Part shown: one piece after another, positions 8,635-16,813 of the stretch
Numbering within the stretch: position 1 is the first letter of the stretch
Layout: each line of letters opens with the position of its first letter
Origin: an uncultured bacterium
GTDB taxonomy: Bacteria; DUMJ01
Assembly (NCBI GenBank): GCA_937958695.1
Contig: CALGNK010000020.1
Coordinates: forward strand, 1 to 36,408
Length of the DNA stretch: 36,408 nucleotides
Direction of reading: 5' to 3'
Notes under the pieces: generated by a model
The model's database searches: none
What the model was told of the DNA's origin: nothing
Seen by the model: the letters and a program-made list of their open reading frames with translations, nothing else
Made by a program: the position numbers and the translations under genes

Positions 8635-9627
8635 ATGGAAAGAGTCTTAAGCGGTATAAGGCCAACAGGCAAGATGCATCTTGGTAATTATTTTGGTGCG
8701 GCGATAAATTGGATAAAGATGCAAGACGAGTATGAATGTTATTTTCCTATAGTAGATTGGCATGCCCTTACTACTAGGTATGAAGATATATCTACATTAT
8801 CGCAAGATGTGTGGGATTTGATACTTGACCTATTAAGCATAGGGATAGATCCAGAAAAGAGTGCCTTGTTTATTCAATCCTTATCTCCAGACCATGCAGA
8901 ATTACACATATTATTATCTATGATCACCCCTATAAGCTGGCTAGAGAGAAATCCTACATTAAAAGATATGGTTAGGAGTATTGATGTAAGGGAGAGTATA
9001 AACTATGGGATTTTAGGGTATCCTGTACTTATGACAGCAGATATCCTTTTATATAAAGCTACTGTAGTTCCAGTTGGTGCAGACCAGATTCCTCATCTAG
9101 AGTTAGCAAGAGAGATAGCAAGGAGATTCAATTATTTGTATGGAGAGGTCTTTCCTGAGCCTCAGCCAAAGCTTACTGAGAGCGCCATATTTCCAGGTAT
9201 TGACGGGAGAAAGATGAGTAAGAGCTATAACAACTATATTGGAGTAAGTGAGGATCCAGAAAGTATTAAAGAAAAGGTTATGGCAACAATTACTGATCCA
9301 CAGAAGATTAGGCTTAGAGATAAGGGCCACCCAGAAGTATGTAATATATTTACCTTCCATAAGTTCTTTACCAAGGACCTAGAAACAGTGGAGACGGAGT
9401 GTAGGAATGGGGATAGAGGGTGTGTTGCTTGTAAAAATGAGCTATACAATAATTTAATTAATTATTTTGCTCCGATAAGAGAGAAGAGGAGTTATTTACA
9501 GGCAAATCTTGACCTTGTTAAAGAGATAGTAAAAAGTGGACAGGAAAAGGCTAGAAAGGTATCTTCTGCTACTATTCAAGAGGTGAGAGAACATATGGGA
9601 ATGTCTTACGGCTTCAGAAATATTTAG
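8635..9627 (+). CDS. trpS: Tryptophanyl-tRNA synthetase, putative Fe-S type
   Basis: A class I synthetase of 330 residues. The start is taken at the second ATG (8635) because GGAGGT lies 4 nt before it and MERVLSGIRPTG matches the family N-terminus. An ATG at 8623 would lie ahead of that SD. PTGKMHLGNYFGA (10-22) carries the HIGH-equivalent and KMSKS is at 193-197. Cysteines C236, C256, C263 and C266 form C-x19-C-x6-C-x2-C, very like the [4Fe-4S] motif described for Thermotoga maritima TrpRS. The 3' end overlaps the coding frame of the downstream S4-domain protein. Confidence 0.96.
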   Translation: MERVLSGIRPTGKMHLGNYFGAAINWIKMQDEYECYFPIVDWHALTTRYEDISTLSQDVWDLILDLLSIGIDPEKSALFIQSLSPDHAELHILLSMITPISWLERNPTLKDMVRSIDVRESINYGILGYPVLMTADILLYKATVVPVGADQIPHLELAREIARRFNYLYGEVFPEPQPKLTESAIFPGIDGRKMSKSYNNYIGVSEDPESIKEKVMATITDPQKIRLRDKGHPEVCNIFTFHKFFTKDLETVETECRNGDRGCVACKNELYNNLINYFAPIREKRSYLQANLDLVKEIVKSGQEKARKVSSATIQEVREHMGMSYGFRNI

Positions 9628-10301
9628 CCAGTTGTGGAATAGCTTCTAGAAGGAAGGCAGAAGAATTAATAAAGTCAGGAAGAATAAAGGTTAATGGTTT
9701 TATTGCTAAGATAGGAGACAAAATAGATCCAGATGTTGATGTGGTTGAATTTGATGATTACATTCTTAAACCTATAAAAAAGGAATATTTTATAATAAAT
9801 AAACCTAAAGGCTCCATTACTACTACATTTGATCCTCAGGGTAGATTGACCGTTATGGACATCTTAAAAAGAAGAGATCTGTTCCATGTAGGAAGACTTG
9901 ATAAAGATACTCGAGGTTTACTGATAGTTACAAATGATGGAGATTTAGCGAATAGATTACTACATCCTAGGTATAAAATAGAGAGGAGATATCGAGTAAC
10001 GATCAAGGGAGAAATAGATAACAGTAAAGTTGAAAAATTGCTTAATGGTATAGTTTTAGAAGATGGCTTAGCTAGATTTGATAGTATCAAAGTGATAAGA
10101 GTTTCTAAAGATAGAAGTGTTTTAGAGGTTACGTTACATGAAGGTAGGAAGAGAATGATTAGAAGAATGTTTGATAGGATAGGTAACCCTGTATTAGATT
10201 TACTTCGTATACAGTTTGGACCGATAAAACTTGGTAATCTAAAAGAGGGAGAAGCGAGACCTCTTACCAAAGAGGAGATAGAAAGATTAAAATGCCTTTA
10301 A
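9606..10301 (+). CDS. rluB: RsuA/RluB-family rRNA pseudouridine synthase with no standard start codon
   Basis: The reading frame from about 9606 encodes an S4 RNA-binding domain beginning LRLQKYLASCGIASRRKAEE, then the catalytic core with FHVGRLDKDTRGLL (nucleophilic Asp in GRLD) and TNDGDLANRLLHP. No ATG, GTG or TTG exists in this frame between the in-frame stop at 9552-9554 and GTG 9741, which would remove the whole S4 domain. The Met position of relatives corresponds to TTA at 9606. An SD-like GAGGTGAG (9581-9588 region) and ATGs at 9595 and 9601 lie in the trpS frame. A one-base deletion, frameshifting or a non-canonical start are possible. Coordinates mark the conserved domain boundary. 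RluB versus RsuA/RluE specificity is uncertain. Confidence 0.78.
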   Translation, partial: LRLQKYLASCGIASRRKAEELIKSGRIKVNGFIAKIGDKIDPDVDVVEFDDYILKPIKKEYFIINKPKGSITTTFDPQGRLTVMDILKRRDLFHVGRLDKDTRGLLIVTNDGDLANRLLHPRYKIERRYRVTIKGEIDNSKVEKLLNGIVLEDGLARFDSIKVIRVSKDRSVLEVTLHEGRKRMIRRMFDRIGNPVLDLLRIQFGPIKLGNLKEGEARPLTKEEIERLKCL

Positions 10302-10957
10302 TAAATATTGCCCTAGATGGACCTGCAGGCGCAGGAAAGAGCACTATAGGGAAAATACTATCTCTTAGATTGTCCTATGATTATCTAGATACCGGCATGC
10401 TATATAGAAGTATAGCTTGGTGGTTTTATGCTATTGGATGGGAAGAAGGATTAGATATCTCGGAAGCTATTTCTAATCTAGAGATTATTTCTGGTAGCGA
10501 GCCAGGATTTTGCAGAGTTGTTATTAATGGAATAGAGCCTCCCTTTGATAAGATATACTCTAGAGAGATAGCTAACCTATCCTCTAAAATATCAATATAT
10601 AAAGAGATAAGGGATATTGTAAATAAGATAACTAGAATTGCTGCAGAACTAAAGGGTATGGTAATAGAAGGAAGAGATATAGGAACAGTAGTACTACCGG
10701 AAGCTGAGGTAAAGATATTCTTAACTGCTTCAAATGAAGAGTTAGCTAGGAGAAGATATAAAGACTTACAAAAGATGGGAGAGAGAATTCCTTACGAAGT
10801 AGTGTTGGCAGAAATTATAGAAAGAAATATTAGGGATAGTACTAGAGAAATTGCACCTCTTAAACCAGCACCTGACGCAATTTATATAGACTCTACCAAT
10901 TTAAAGATACAAGAAGTTATAGATAAGATTCTATTGGTGGTGAAAGATAAAATATAG
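10292..10957 (+). CDS. cmk: Cytidylate kinase
   Basis: A 221-residue P-loop kinase that phosphorylates CMP and dCMP. Visible are Walker A GPAGAGKS (10-17), the substrate motif DTGMLYRS, and EGRDIGTVV, all typical of bacterial Cmk. The length is normal. The ATG overlaps the end of the pseudouridine synthase gene by 10 nt. Placement between rluB and plsC is a frequent bacterial arrangement, so co-transcription is likely. The identification is secure. Confidence 0.96.
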   Translation: MPLINIALDGPAGAGKSTIGKILSLRLSYDYLDTGMLYRSIAWWFYAIGWEEGLDISEAISNLEIISGSEPGFCRVVINGIEPPFDKIYSREIANLSSKISIYKEIRDIVNKITRIAAELKGMVIEGRDIGTVVLPEAEVKIFLTASNEELARRRYKDLQKMGERIPYEVVLAEIIERNIRDSTREIAPLKPAPDAIYIDSTNLKIQEVIDKILLVVKDKI

Positions 10958-10958
10958 T

Positions 10959-11537
10959 ATGTTTTACTGGTTTGCATGGATAATACTTAGAATTTTTCTT
11001 ACTGTATTTTGTAGATACAAGATAGATGGGCTAGAAAATGTCCCTCGTTCAGGAGGGGTTATATTAGTAGCTAACCATAGGGCTATGATGGACCCAATTG
11101 TAATAGGGTGCTGTATACATTTTAGAAAGACGTATTTTATGGCTAAAGAGGAACTCTTTAGATTTAAACCATTTGCATTTATTATTCGCTCTTTAGGTGC
11201 TTTCCCTGTGAGAAGGGGTAAGATTGATAGAGTCGCCTTACGTACTGCAGAAAATATTCTTAAGGAAGGAAAATTGCTCTTAATATTTGGCGAAGGGACA
11301 AGAAATAGAGACCTTTCTAAGATTTTAGGAGAACTTCACTCTGGCTTTGTATATCTAGCTACAAAGACTGACGTCCCTATAGTTCCGGTGTATACATTTA
11401 ATACTCATCAAATATTTCGTAAGATTTTCCGTTGGCCAAAAGTATTAGTAAGATTTGGGAAACCTATAATAGAGAAGGAAGATCTTCTAGAAAAGACTAA
11501 ATCTGCTCTTATTAAGTTAGGTACAGGTGGTGAATAG
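10959..11537 (+). CDS. plsC: 1-acyl-sn-glycerol-3-phosphate acyltransferase
   Basis: A 192-residue acyltransferase of the PlsC family that makes phosphatidic acid from lysophosphatidic acid at the inner membrane. The catalytic HX4D motif is H40-D45 in NHRAMMDP, the glycerol-phosphate-binding motif is FGEGTRNRD (110-118), and a VPVYTF-type motif follows. The N-terminal 18 residues are hydrophobic and could anchor the protein. It is on the short side but complete. One base separates it from cmk, and its stop directly precedes lepA. Substrate preference cannot be read from the sequence. Confidence 0.9.
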   Translation: MFYWFAWIILRIFLTVFCRYKIDGLENVPRSGGVILVANHRAMMDPIVIGCCIHFRKTYFMAKEELFRFKPFAFIIRSLGAFPVRRGKIDRVALRTAENILKEGKLLLIFGEGTRNRDLSKILGELHSGFVYLATKTDVPIVPVYTFNTHQIFRKIFRWPKVLVRFGKPIIEKEDLLEKTKSALIKLGTGGE

Positions 11538-13334
11538 ATGAAGTTGTCAAATATTAGAAACTTCAGCATAATAGCACATATAGATCATGGTAAATCTACT
11601 TTAGCGGATAGGTTTCTCGAGAAGACTAATTCTATGCCAAAAAAGAAGATTGCTGAAGAACAGGTTTTAGATCAGATGGATTTAGAAAGGGAAAGAGGGA
11701 TTACTATAAAGTCTCATCCTATAAGGATGTATTATGTATTAGATGATGAGGAATATGAACTACACCTCATAGATACACCTGGTCATGTAGATTTTTCTTA
11801 TGAGGTATCTAGAAGTCTAGCTGCTTGTGAAGGGGCGATCCTTGTAGTTGATGCAACTCAAGGTATAGAGGCTCAAACTCTTGCAAATTATAGTCTAGCT
11901 CTTGAAAATGGGCTTACACTAATCCCTGTTATAAATAAGATAGACCTACCCGGAGCAGAGATAGAAAGAGTAAAGAAACAGTTAATAGATTCTTTGGGAT
12001 TCTTAGAAGAGGAGATAATACTAGTTAGCGCTAAAGAGGGAATTGGGATAGATGAATTATTAAGAGCTGTGACAGAACGTATTCCTCCTCCTAAAGGAGA
12101 CTTAACTAAGAATCTAGAGGCTTTAATATTTGATGCTTATTTCGATTCATATAGAGGAGTGGTGGTTTATACTAGAGTATTCAATGGAACAGTAAAGAAG
12201 GGTATGAACATCAAAATGATGTCAACTGGAGCTGTTTATGAAGTAGACGAAGTCGGATATTTCTCCTTTGGCTTACATCCCACAGAGTCTCTAGTAGCAG
12301 GAGAAGTTGGCTATATCATAGCTAACATAAAGAACGTAAAAGATGCACAGATAGGAGATACGATAACAGATGCAAATTCACCTATAGAAAAACCTCTTCC
12401 TGGATTTAAGAGAATTAAACCCATGGTGTATTGTGGATTATTTCCGCAAGAGTCAAATCAATACGAAGATCTTAGAGAAAGTTTAGAGAAGTTACAGTTA
12501 AATGACCCCGCGTTAGTATTTGAACCAGAAAACTCAGAGGCTTTAGGTCCCGGATTTAGATGTGGTTTTTTGGGGACACTTCATATGGAGATAGTTGAAG
12601 AAAGATTAGAGAGAGAATACGGGGTAAAATTAGTAGCAACTGCTCCTAACGTTGTATATAGGGTATCTACTAAGGATGGAAATATATTAGAAATAAATAA
12701 CCCTTCCCAATTCCCGCACTATAGTCTAATAGAAAAGATAGAGGAGCCATATGTTAAAGTATCAATTATAAGCCCATCGGAATTTATAGGTCCAATTATG
12801 GAGTTATGCCTTGGAAAGCGAGGAACCCTTATAGAGATGAACTATATAGATCCGATGAAGGTGGTATTTATTTATGAATTACCTCTAAATGAGGTTATAT
12901 TTGATTTCTTTGATAAGTTAAAATCTGTTACTCGTGGTTATGCATCCTTAGACTATGAGCCAATAGGGTTTAGAGAGTCAGACCTTGTAAGGTTAGAGAT
13001 ACTTGTAAAGGGCGAAACAGTAGATGCATTGAGTATTATTGTACATAGAGATGAAGCGGAAAGAAGAGGGAGAGAGATAGTTAAGAAATTAAGAACCCTT
13101 ATACCTAGACAACTTTTTGAAATTCCTCTTCAGGCTGCAGTAAATGGTAAAGTTATAGCTAGAGAGAATATTCCTCCTTTAAAGAAAAATGTTCTCCAAA
13201 AATGCTATGGAGGAGATGTAACTAGAAAGAAAAAATTACTTGAGAAGCAAAAAGAAGGGAAAAAGAGACTGAAACAGATAGGACAGGTAGAAGTCCCTCA
13301 GGAGGCATTTTTAGCTATTCTTAAAAGTGATTAG
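11538..13334 (+). CDS. lepA: Elongation factor 4 (LepA) GTPase
   Basis: A 598-residue translational GTPase, the normal length for LepA. Motifs are G1 AHIDHGKST (13-21), G3 DTPGH (79-83), G4 NKID (133-136) and a SAK-type G5. It lacks the EF-G domain IV and ends with a LepA-type basic C-terminal domain ([20 protein letters not shown]). It acts on ribosomes during initiation or elongation under stress. The start is supported by AGGTGGTG about 5 nt upstream. It overlaps hemW by 8 nt, and the lepA-hemW pairing is widespread in bacteria. Confidence 0.97.
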   Translation: MKLSNIRNFSIIAHIDHGKSTLADRFLEKTNSMPKKKIAEEQVLDQMDLERERGITIKSHPIRMYYVLDDEEYELHLIDTPGHVDFSYEVSRSLAACEGAILVVDATQGIEAQTLANYSLALENGLTLIPVINKIDLPGAEIERVKKQLIDSLGFLEEEIILVSAKEGIGIDELLRAVTERIPPPKGDLTKNLEALIFDAYFDSYRGVVVYTRVFNGTVKKGMNIKMMSTGAVYEVDEVGYFSFGLHPTESLVAGEVGYIIANIKNVKDAQIGDTITDANSPIEKPLPGFKRIKPMVYCGLFPQESNQYEDLRESLEKLQLNDPALVFEPENSEALGPGFRCGFLGTLHMEIVEERLEREYGVKLVATAPNVVYRVSTKDGNILEINNPSQFPHYSLIEKIEEPYVKVSIISPSEFIGPIMELCLGKRGTLIEMNYIDPMKVVFIYELPLNEVIFDFFDKLKSVTRGYASLDYEPIGFRESDLVRLEILVKGETVDALSIIVHRDEAERRGREIVKKLRTLIPRQLFEIPLQAAVNGKVIARENIPPLKKNVLQKCYGGDVTRKKKLLEKQKEGKKRLKQIGQVEVPQEAFLAILKSD

Positions 13335-14454
13335 AATAGCTCTTTATATTCATGTTCCATTTTGCATAAAAAAGTGTCTATATTGTGATTTCTATTCCAT
13401 TAGATTTGATGTATCTCTTCTAAATCAGTATACTCTAGCTCTTATAAAAGAATTAGAGCTTAGATTAAACAGAGATTACTTAGTAAAGAGTATCTATCTT
13501 GGTGGAGGAACCCCTAGTATTCTTCCATTGGAAAACTTAGAGAGAATTGTAGATACTATCTATATGCTAACTAGGCTGGAAGAAAATCTTGAGTTTACTA
13601 TAGAGATCAATCCAGGTACTATAAACAAGGAGAAACTGAAAATATACAAAGATCTTGGCATAAACAGGATAAGTATTGGGATTCAAAGTCTTATAGATGA
13701 TGAATTACAACTTTTAGGAAGAATTCATTCATCTAAGGAGGCTCTAGAAGCTTTAGATATATCAATCGAGTCTGGTTTTGATAATATAAACGTAGATCTT
13801 ATATATGGAATTCCGACTCAGACTCTAAAGAGCTGGAAATATACCTTAGAGAGTGTACTAAAAAGGAATCTTACTCATATATCTATATATAGCCTCATGT
13901 ATGAACCTGGGACTCCTCTTTATAAGTCCTTCATTAGAAGGGAAATGGATCAGATGCCAGAAGATTTAGAACTTGAGATATTTGATGTTACTCAAGAGGT
14001 ATTAGACAGACATAGGTTCTTCTGGTATGAAATATCAAACTATGCAAAAGATGGTTATGAATGTAGACATAATTTGACTTATTGGAAAGGCGAAGAATAC
14101 TTGGGTTTTGGTCCTTCAGCATATTCTTTTATGAGAAATACTAGATGGTCTAACACCCCTAATGTAAAGGCTTATATAGAATTATTAAATAGAAGTAAAA
14201 ATCCAAAGATTTGGGAGGAGAAACTTTCGCCTTTTGAAAAGGCAAAAGAACTAGTCATATTAGGATTGAGATTGAAAGAAGGAGTTTCTCTTTCTGAGGT
14301 GCATATAAAGACGGGTATAAATATAGAAGAGATCTTTGCTGAAAATATAAAAAAACTAATCTCTCAAGGATTGATGTGTAGGAAAGGGGATAAAATAGCA
14401 TTAACAACTAAAGGAAGACTATTAGGTAATTTAGTCTTTGGAGAATTTCTGTAA
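13327..14454 (+). CDS. hemW: HemW-like radical SAM protein
   Basis: A 375-residue radical SAM protein. The [4Fe-4S]-binding CxxxCxxC is C13-C17-C20 in [10 protein letters not shown] and a GGGTPS SAM-binding motif follows. The short length and [12 protein letters not shown] motif fit HemW rather than the coproporphyrinogen dehydrogenase HemN. HemW members act as heme chaperones, and older annotations call them oxygen-independent coproporphyrinogen oxidase. The start is GTG at 13327, inside the lepA end. No heme synthesis genes are seen nearby, so a heme-related role rests on the family alone. Confidence 0.88.
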   Translation: MIRIALYIHVPFCIKKCLYCDFYSIRFDVSLLNQYTLALIKELELRLNRDYLVKSIYLGGGTPSILPLENLERIVDTIYMLTRLEENLEFTIEINPGTINKEKLKIYKDLGINRISIGIQSLIDDELQLLGRIHSSKEALEALDISIESGFDNINVDLIYGIPTQTLKSWKYTLESVLKRNLTHISIYSLMYEPGTPLYKSFIRREMDQMPEDLELEIFDVTQEVLDRHRFFWYEISNYAKDGYECRHNLTYWKGEEYLGFGPSAYSFMRNTRWSNTPNVKAYIELLNRSKNPKIWEEKLSPFEKAKELVILGLRLKEGVSLSEVHIKTGINIEEIFAENIKKLISQGLMCRKGDKIALTTKGRLLGNLVFGEFL

Positions 14455-14466
14455 TTATGCTAAAAT
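14438..14466 (+). promoter_or_regulatory. Possible promoter ahead of the aldo/keto-reductase-like gene
   Basis: TTGGAG (14438-14443), a 17-bp spacer and TAAAAT (14461-14466) overlap the 3' end of hemW. The following gene begins at 14505 with a strong SD AAGGAGGT. The match to consensus is moderate, and the 50-bp gap is the largest break between genes in this area. Confidence 0.38.
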
Positions 14467-14504
14467 AAAGACAATACTCTACCAGTATGTAAGGAGGTAA
14501 TCTT

Positions 14505-15335
14505 ATGGGCGAAAGTAAGATACCTGAAGTTGAAATATCAGGAATTAAGGTTTCTCGTCTTATCTGTGGAACTAACACATTTAATGGTTATTCACATTTT
14601 TCAAAAGCTAGGGATGTATGGTTAAAGAGATACTTTACAATTGAAAGGATAGTTGAAGTATTAGAGAAGTGCCAAGAGCTAGGAATAACATCTTTACTAG
14701 GACCTATTAATGAAAAGACCTGTCAAGTTCAAGAGGAGTTGAAAAAGAGAAGTAAAGAACCTATGATCTGGATTTCTACTACTCTAGGTTGGTTAGATAA
14801 GGAAAAACTTCGAGAGGAAACTAAAATTGCAAGTAAAATGGGGAATAAACTTCATGCTATACACTGTAGCTTTGTAGACTCACATCTGGTATCTTCTAAG
14901 AATAAGATTGAAGATATAGAGGATTTATTAGCATATATAAGGGAATTAGGAATGATCCCTGGGATAAGCACCCATCGTCCAGAGACCTTAACTGTCCTTT
15001 CTAATAGCAGTTATGATATAGAGTTTGTAATACTGCCATTTAATTCTGTAGGATTTCTCTCTAATCTAGAGGTCAATTGGATAGCTAAAATGATAAGAGA
15101 ATTTCCAAAACCAATAATCGTAATCAAACCATTAGCAGCAGGAAGACTTATGCCAGAGCAGGGAATACCTTTTGTCTTAAATAACATAAAAGAGACAGAC
15201 GCTGTAGCTATTGGAGTTATGAGTCCAGAAGAGGTAGAAGAGGATGTAACGATATTTTTAGATACGCTTATGAATAGGCATACCGATAGAGATCTACTTA
15301 GTACGCCAAGTAAATCTACAGTAACATTAAGATGA
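14505..15335 (+). CDS. Aldo/keto-reductase-like TIM-barrel protein lacking the catalytic tetrad
   Basis: A 276-residue soluble protein. The start IKVSRLICGTNTFNG, the segment IVIKPLAAGRL (205-215) and AVAIGVMSPEEVEEDV (233-248) follow the pattern of aldo/keto reductases. The canonical Asp and Tyr region reads LGITSLLGP (59-67) with neither residue. The lysine position reads ISTT (90-93) instead of ISTK. Only the His (H120 in LHAIHCS) remains. It is therefore unlikely to be an ordinary NADPH-dependent reductase, and its real activity is unknown. A strong SD AAGGAGGT precedes the ATG. It is probably transcribed with the small membrane protein behind it. Confidence 0.7.
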   Translation: MGESKIPEVEISGIKVSRLICGTNTFNGYSHFSKARDVWLKRYFTIERIVEVLEKCQELGITSLLGPINEKTCQVQEELKKRSKEPMIWISTTLGWLDKEKLREETKIASKMGNKLHAIHCSFVDSHLVSSKNKIEDIEDLLAYIRELGMIPGISTHRPETLTVLSNSSYDIEFVILPFNSVGFLSNLEVNWIAKMIREFPKPIIVIKPLAAGRLMPEQGIPFVLNNIKETDAVAIGVMSPEEVEEDVTIFLDTLMNRHTDRDLLSTPSKSTVTLR

Positions 15336-15356
15336 AATTAAATAGAGAGGAATGAA

Positions 15357-15557
15357 GTGTTAGTATTAATTTCACTAATATTTAATCCAGCGCTTTCTGC
15401 TTTAGGATTAAAAAATATTGAAGAACTATTTTTGAAAGGAATCTTTTATGGTAAGCTAGCTTCTTCTGTGATTGATTTTGTTATTGTAGCATTTATAGTA
15501 TTTCTCATGATAAGATGGTTGAACAGAGTTACAAAGGGTGTTAAAAAAGAAGGATAA
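15357..15557 (+). CDS. Half-length MscL-like small membrane protein
   Basis: A 66-residue protein with a GTG start, preceded by AGAGAGG at 15344-15350 (6-nt spacing). A moderately hydrophobic start (1-20) is followed by a clear transmembrane helix VIDFVIVAFIVFLMIRWLNR (38-57) and a basic tail. The helix closely resembles TM2 of the large-conductance mechanosensitive channel MscL (DFLIVAF-type). The preceding SLIFNPALSALG resembles the MscL TM1/loop boundary (DIIMPPLG-type). The conserved N-terminal pore helix TM1 is absent, and an in-frame stop at 15339-15341 rules out a longer form. It could be a decayed remnant, a mini-channel or an unrelated small membrane protein. Confidence 0.65.
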   Translation: MLVLISLIFNPALSALGLKNIEELFLKGIFYGKLASSVIDFVIVAFIVFLMIRWLNRVTKGVKKEG

Positions 15558-15613
15558 ATTATCTTTATAGCACTGTAGGGTAATAGAAGAGATTTTTAGA
15601 AAGGGGTGATAAG

Positions 15614-16162
15614 TTGAATAGAAGTTTTGCTCTCTCTTTACTAGAGAAATATGTAAAATCGGATAATTTAAGAAAACATATGCTTGCAACCGAGTCCATA
15701 ATGAGGGCCTTAGCAAGAAAATTTAATCAGGACGAAGAAATCTGGGGAATAGCTGGTCTTATACATGACATAGATTATGAGCTATGTGGAGATGATTCAG
15801 CAAAGCACGGTAGATTGTCAGAAGATATTCTTAAAGAAGCTAATTTCCCGGAAGAAATTATAGAAGCAGTAAAGGCTCATGTAAAGGGGATAGAGGTTGA
15901 TAATAATCCAATGCATATAGCTCTCTGCTCTGCTGATGCAGTAAATGGACTTATAATAGCTGGAGCTTTGATAAAACCAGAAAAAAGTTTAAATGCTATA
16001 GATACAAAATTTATTATGAAAAGATTTAAAGAGAAGGCATTTGCAAGGGGAGCGAATAGAGAGGAGATAAAACTGTGTGAAAAGCTTGGGCTTAGTTTAG
16101 AAGAATTTATAAATATCTCACTTTCTGCTATGCAAGAGATTCATGAAGAATTAGGATTATAG
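15614..16162 (+). CDS. HD-domain metal-dependent hydrolase
   Basis: A 182-residue HD-superfamily protein. Expected metal ligands are H22 (KHMLATE), H51-D52 (IHDIDYE), H89 near AHV and D108 (SADAV), consistent with a phosphohydrolase acting on a nucleotide or another phosphorylated small molecule. No substrate can be assigned. The start is TTG at 15614 with SD AAGGGGTGAT (15601-15610), 3 nt upstream. The 56-bp gap before it holds no clear promoter or terminator. It is followed closely by the LUD-domain gene. Confidence 0.8.
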   Translation: MNRSFALSLLEKYVKSDNLRKHMLATESIMRALARKFNQDEEIWGIAGLIHDIDYELCGDDSAKHGRLSEDILKEANFPEEIIEAVKAHVKGIEVDNNPMHIALCSADAVNGLIIAGALIKPEKSLNAIDTKFIMKRFKEKAFARGANREEIKLCEKLGLSLEEFINISLSAMQEIHEELGL

Positions 16163-16171
16163 GAGGTAATT

Positions 16172-16813
16172 ATGGATGCCAATAAAAAGTGGTATACAGA
16201 ATTGCTATTAGAGAGAGTAACTGAAAACCTGAAGAAGAGAGGATTTGATGCATTCTGGTGTAATACTATAGAAGAAGCTAGGAATAGATTACTAGAAATT
16301 ATTCCTCAAAATGCTAAGGTTGGGATAGGTGGTTCTATAACTATAAGGGAACTAGGAATAATAGAAGAGCTAGAATCCAGAGGAAATCTAGTAATTCATC
16401 ACTGGAAAGCAGGTTTTACACCTGATGAGGATTTTGAAATTAGAAGAGAAGAATTAATTGCCGATGTATTCCTCTCTAGCACTAATGCCATAACTATAGA
16501 TGGAGTTGTGGTGAATACAGATGGGGTAGGGAATAGAGTAGCAGGGATGATCTTTGGGCCTAAGCGTGTCATTCTTGTAATAGGAATTAATAAGATTGTT
16601 AAAGATATAGAAAGTGCTATTTGGAGGATAAAGAATGTTGCAACCCCAATGAATGCCCATAGACTAGGGTTAAATACCCCATGTGCAAAAGTAGGATATT
16701 GTATGAGTTGTTCTGGCAATGTAAGTATCTGTAGGGTTACTACTATAATCGAATATAAACCATCTAAAACAGATTTCACTATAGGGCTAGTAAACGAAGA
16801 ATTGGGTTACTAG
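16172..16813 (+). CDS. LUD-domain (LutC/DUF162-like) protein with a C-terminal cysteine cluster
   Basis: A 213-residue protein of the lactate-utilisation (LUD) family. The motif VGIGGSITIRELGI (50-63) and NAITIDGVVVNTDGVGNRVAG (residues 105-125) are characteristic. The tail carries four cysteines, C171, C177, C180 and C187, which could bind a metal or Fe-S cluster. LutA and LutB partners are not in the window, so lactate oxidation is not supported by context. The SD TAGGAGGT lies just before the ATG, and the stop codon directly abuts the transporter start. Confidence 0.83.
   Translation: MDANKKWYTELLLERVTENLKKRGFDAFWCNTIEEARNRLLEIIPQNAKVGIGGSITIRELGIIEELESRGNLVIHHWKAGFTPDEDFEIRREELIADVFLSSTNAITIDGVVVNTDGVGNRVAGMIFGPKRVILVIGINKIVKDIESAIWRIKNVATPMNAHRLGLNTPCAKVGYCMSCSGNVSICRVTTIIEYKPSKTDFTIGLVNEELGY

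Noticed and set aside
9836-10270. 144-codon minus-strand open frame opposite the pseudouridine synthase
   Set aside because: The plus strand encodes the catalytic core with the GRLD motif, and the antisense product is low-complexity Ser/Leu/Ile-rich.
16399-16779. 126-codon minus-strand open frame opposite the LUD gene
   Set aside because: The plus strand matches the LUD family throughout, and the antisense frame has no SD or family match.
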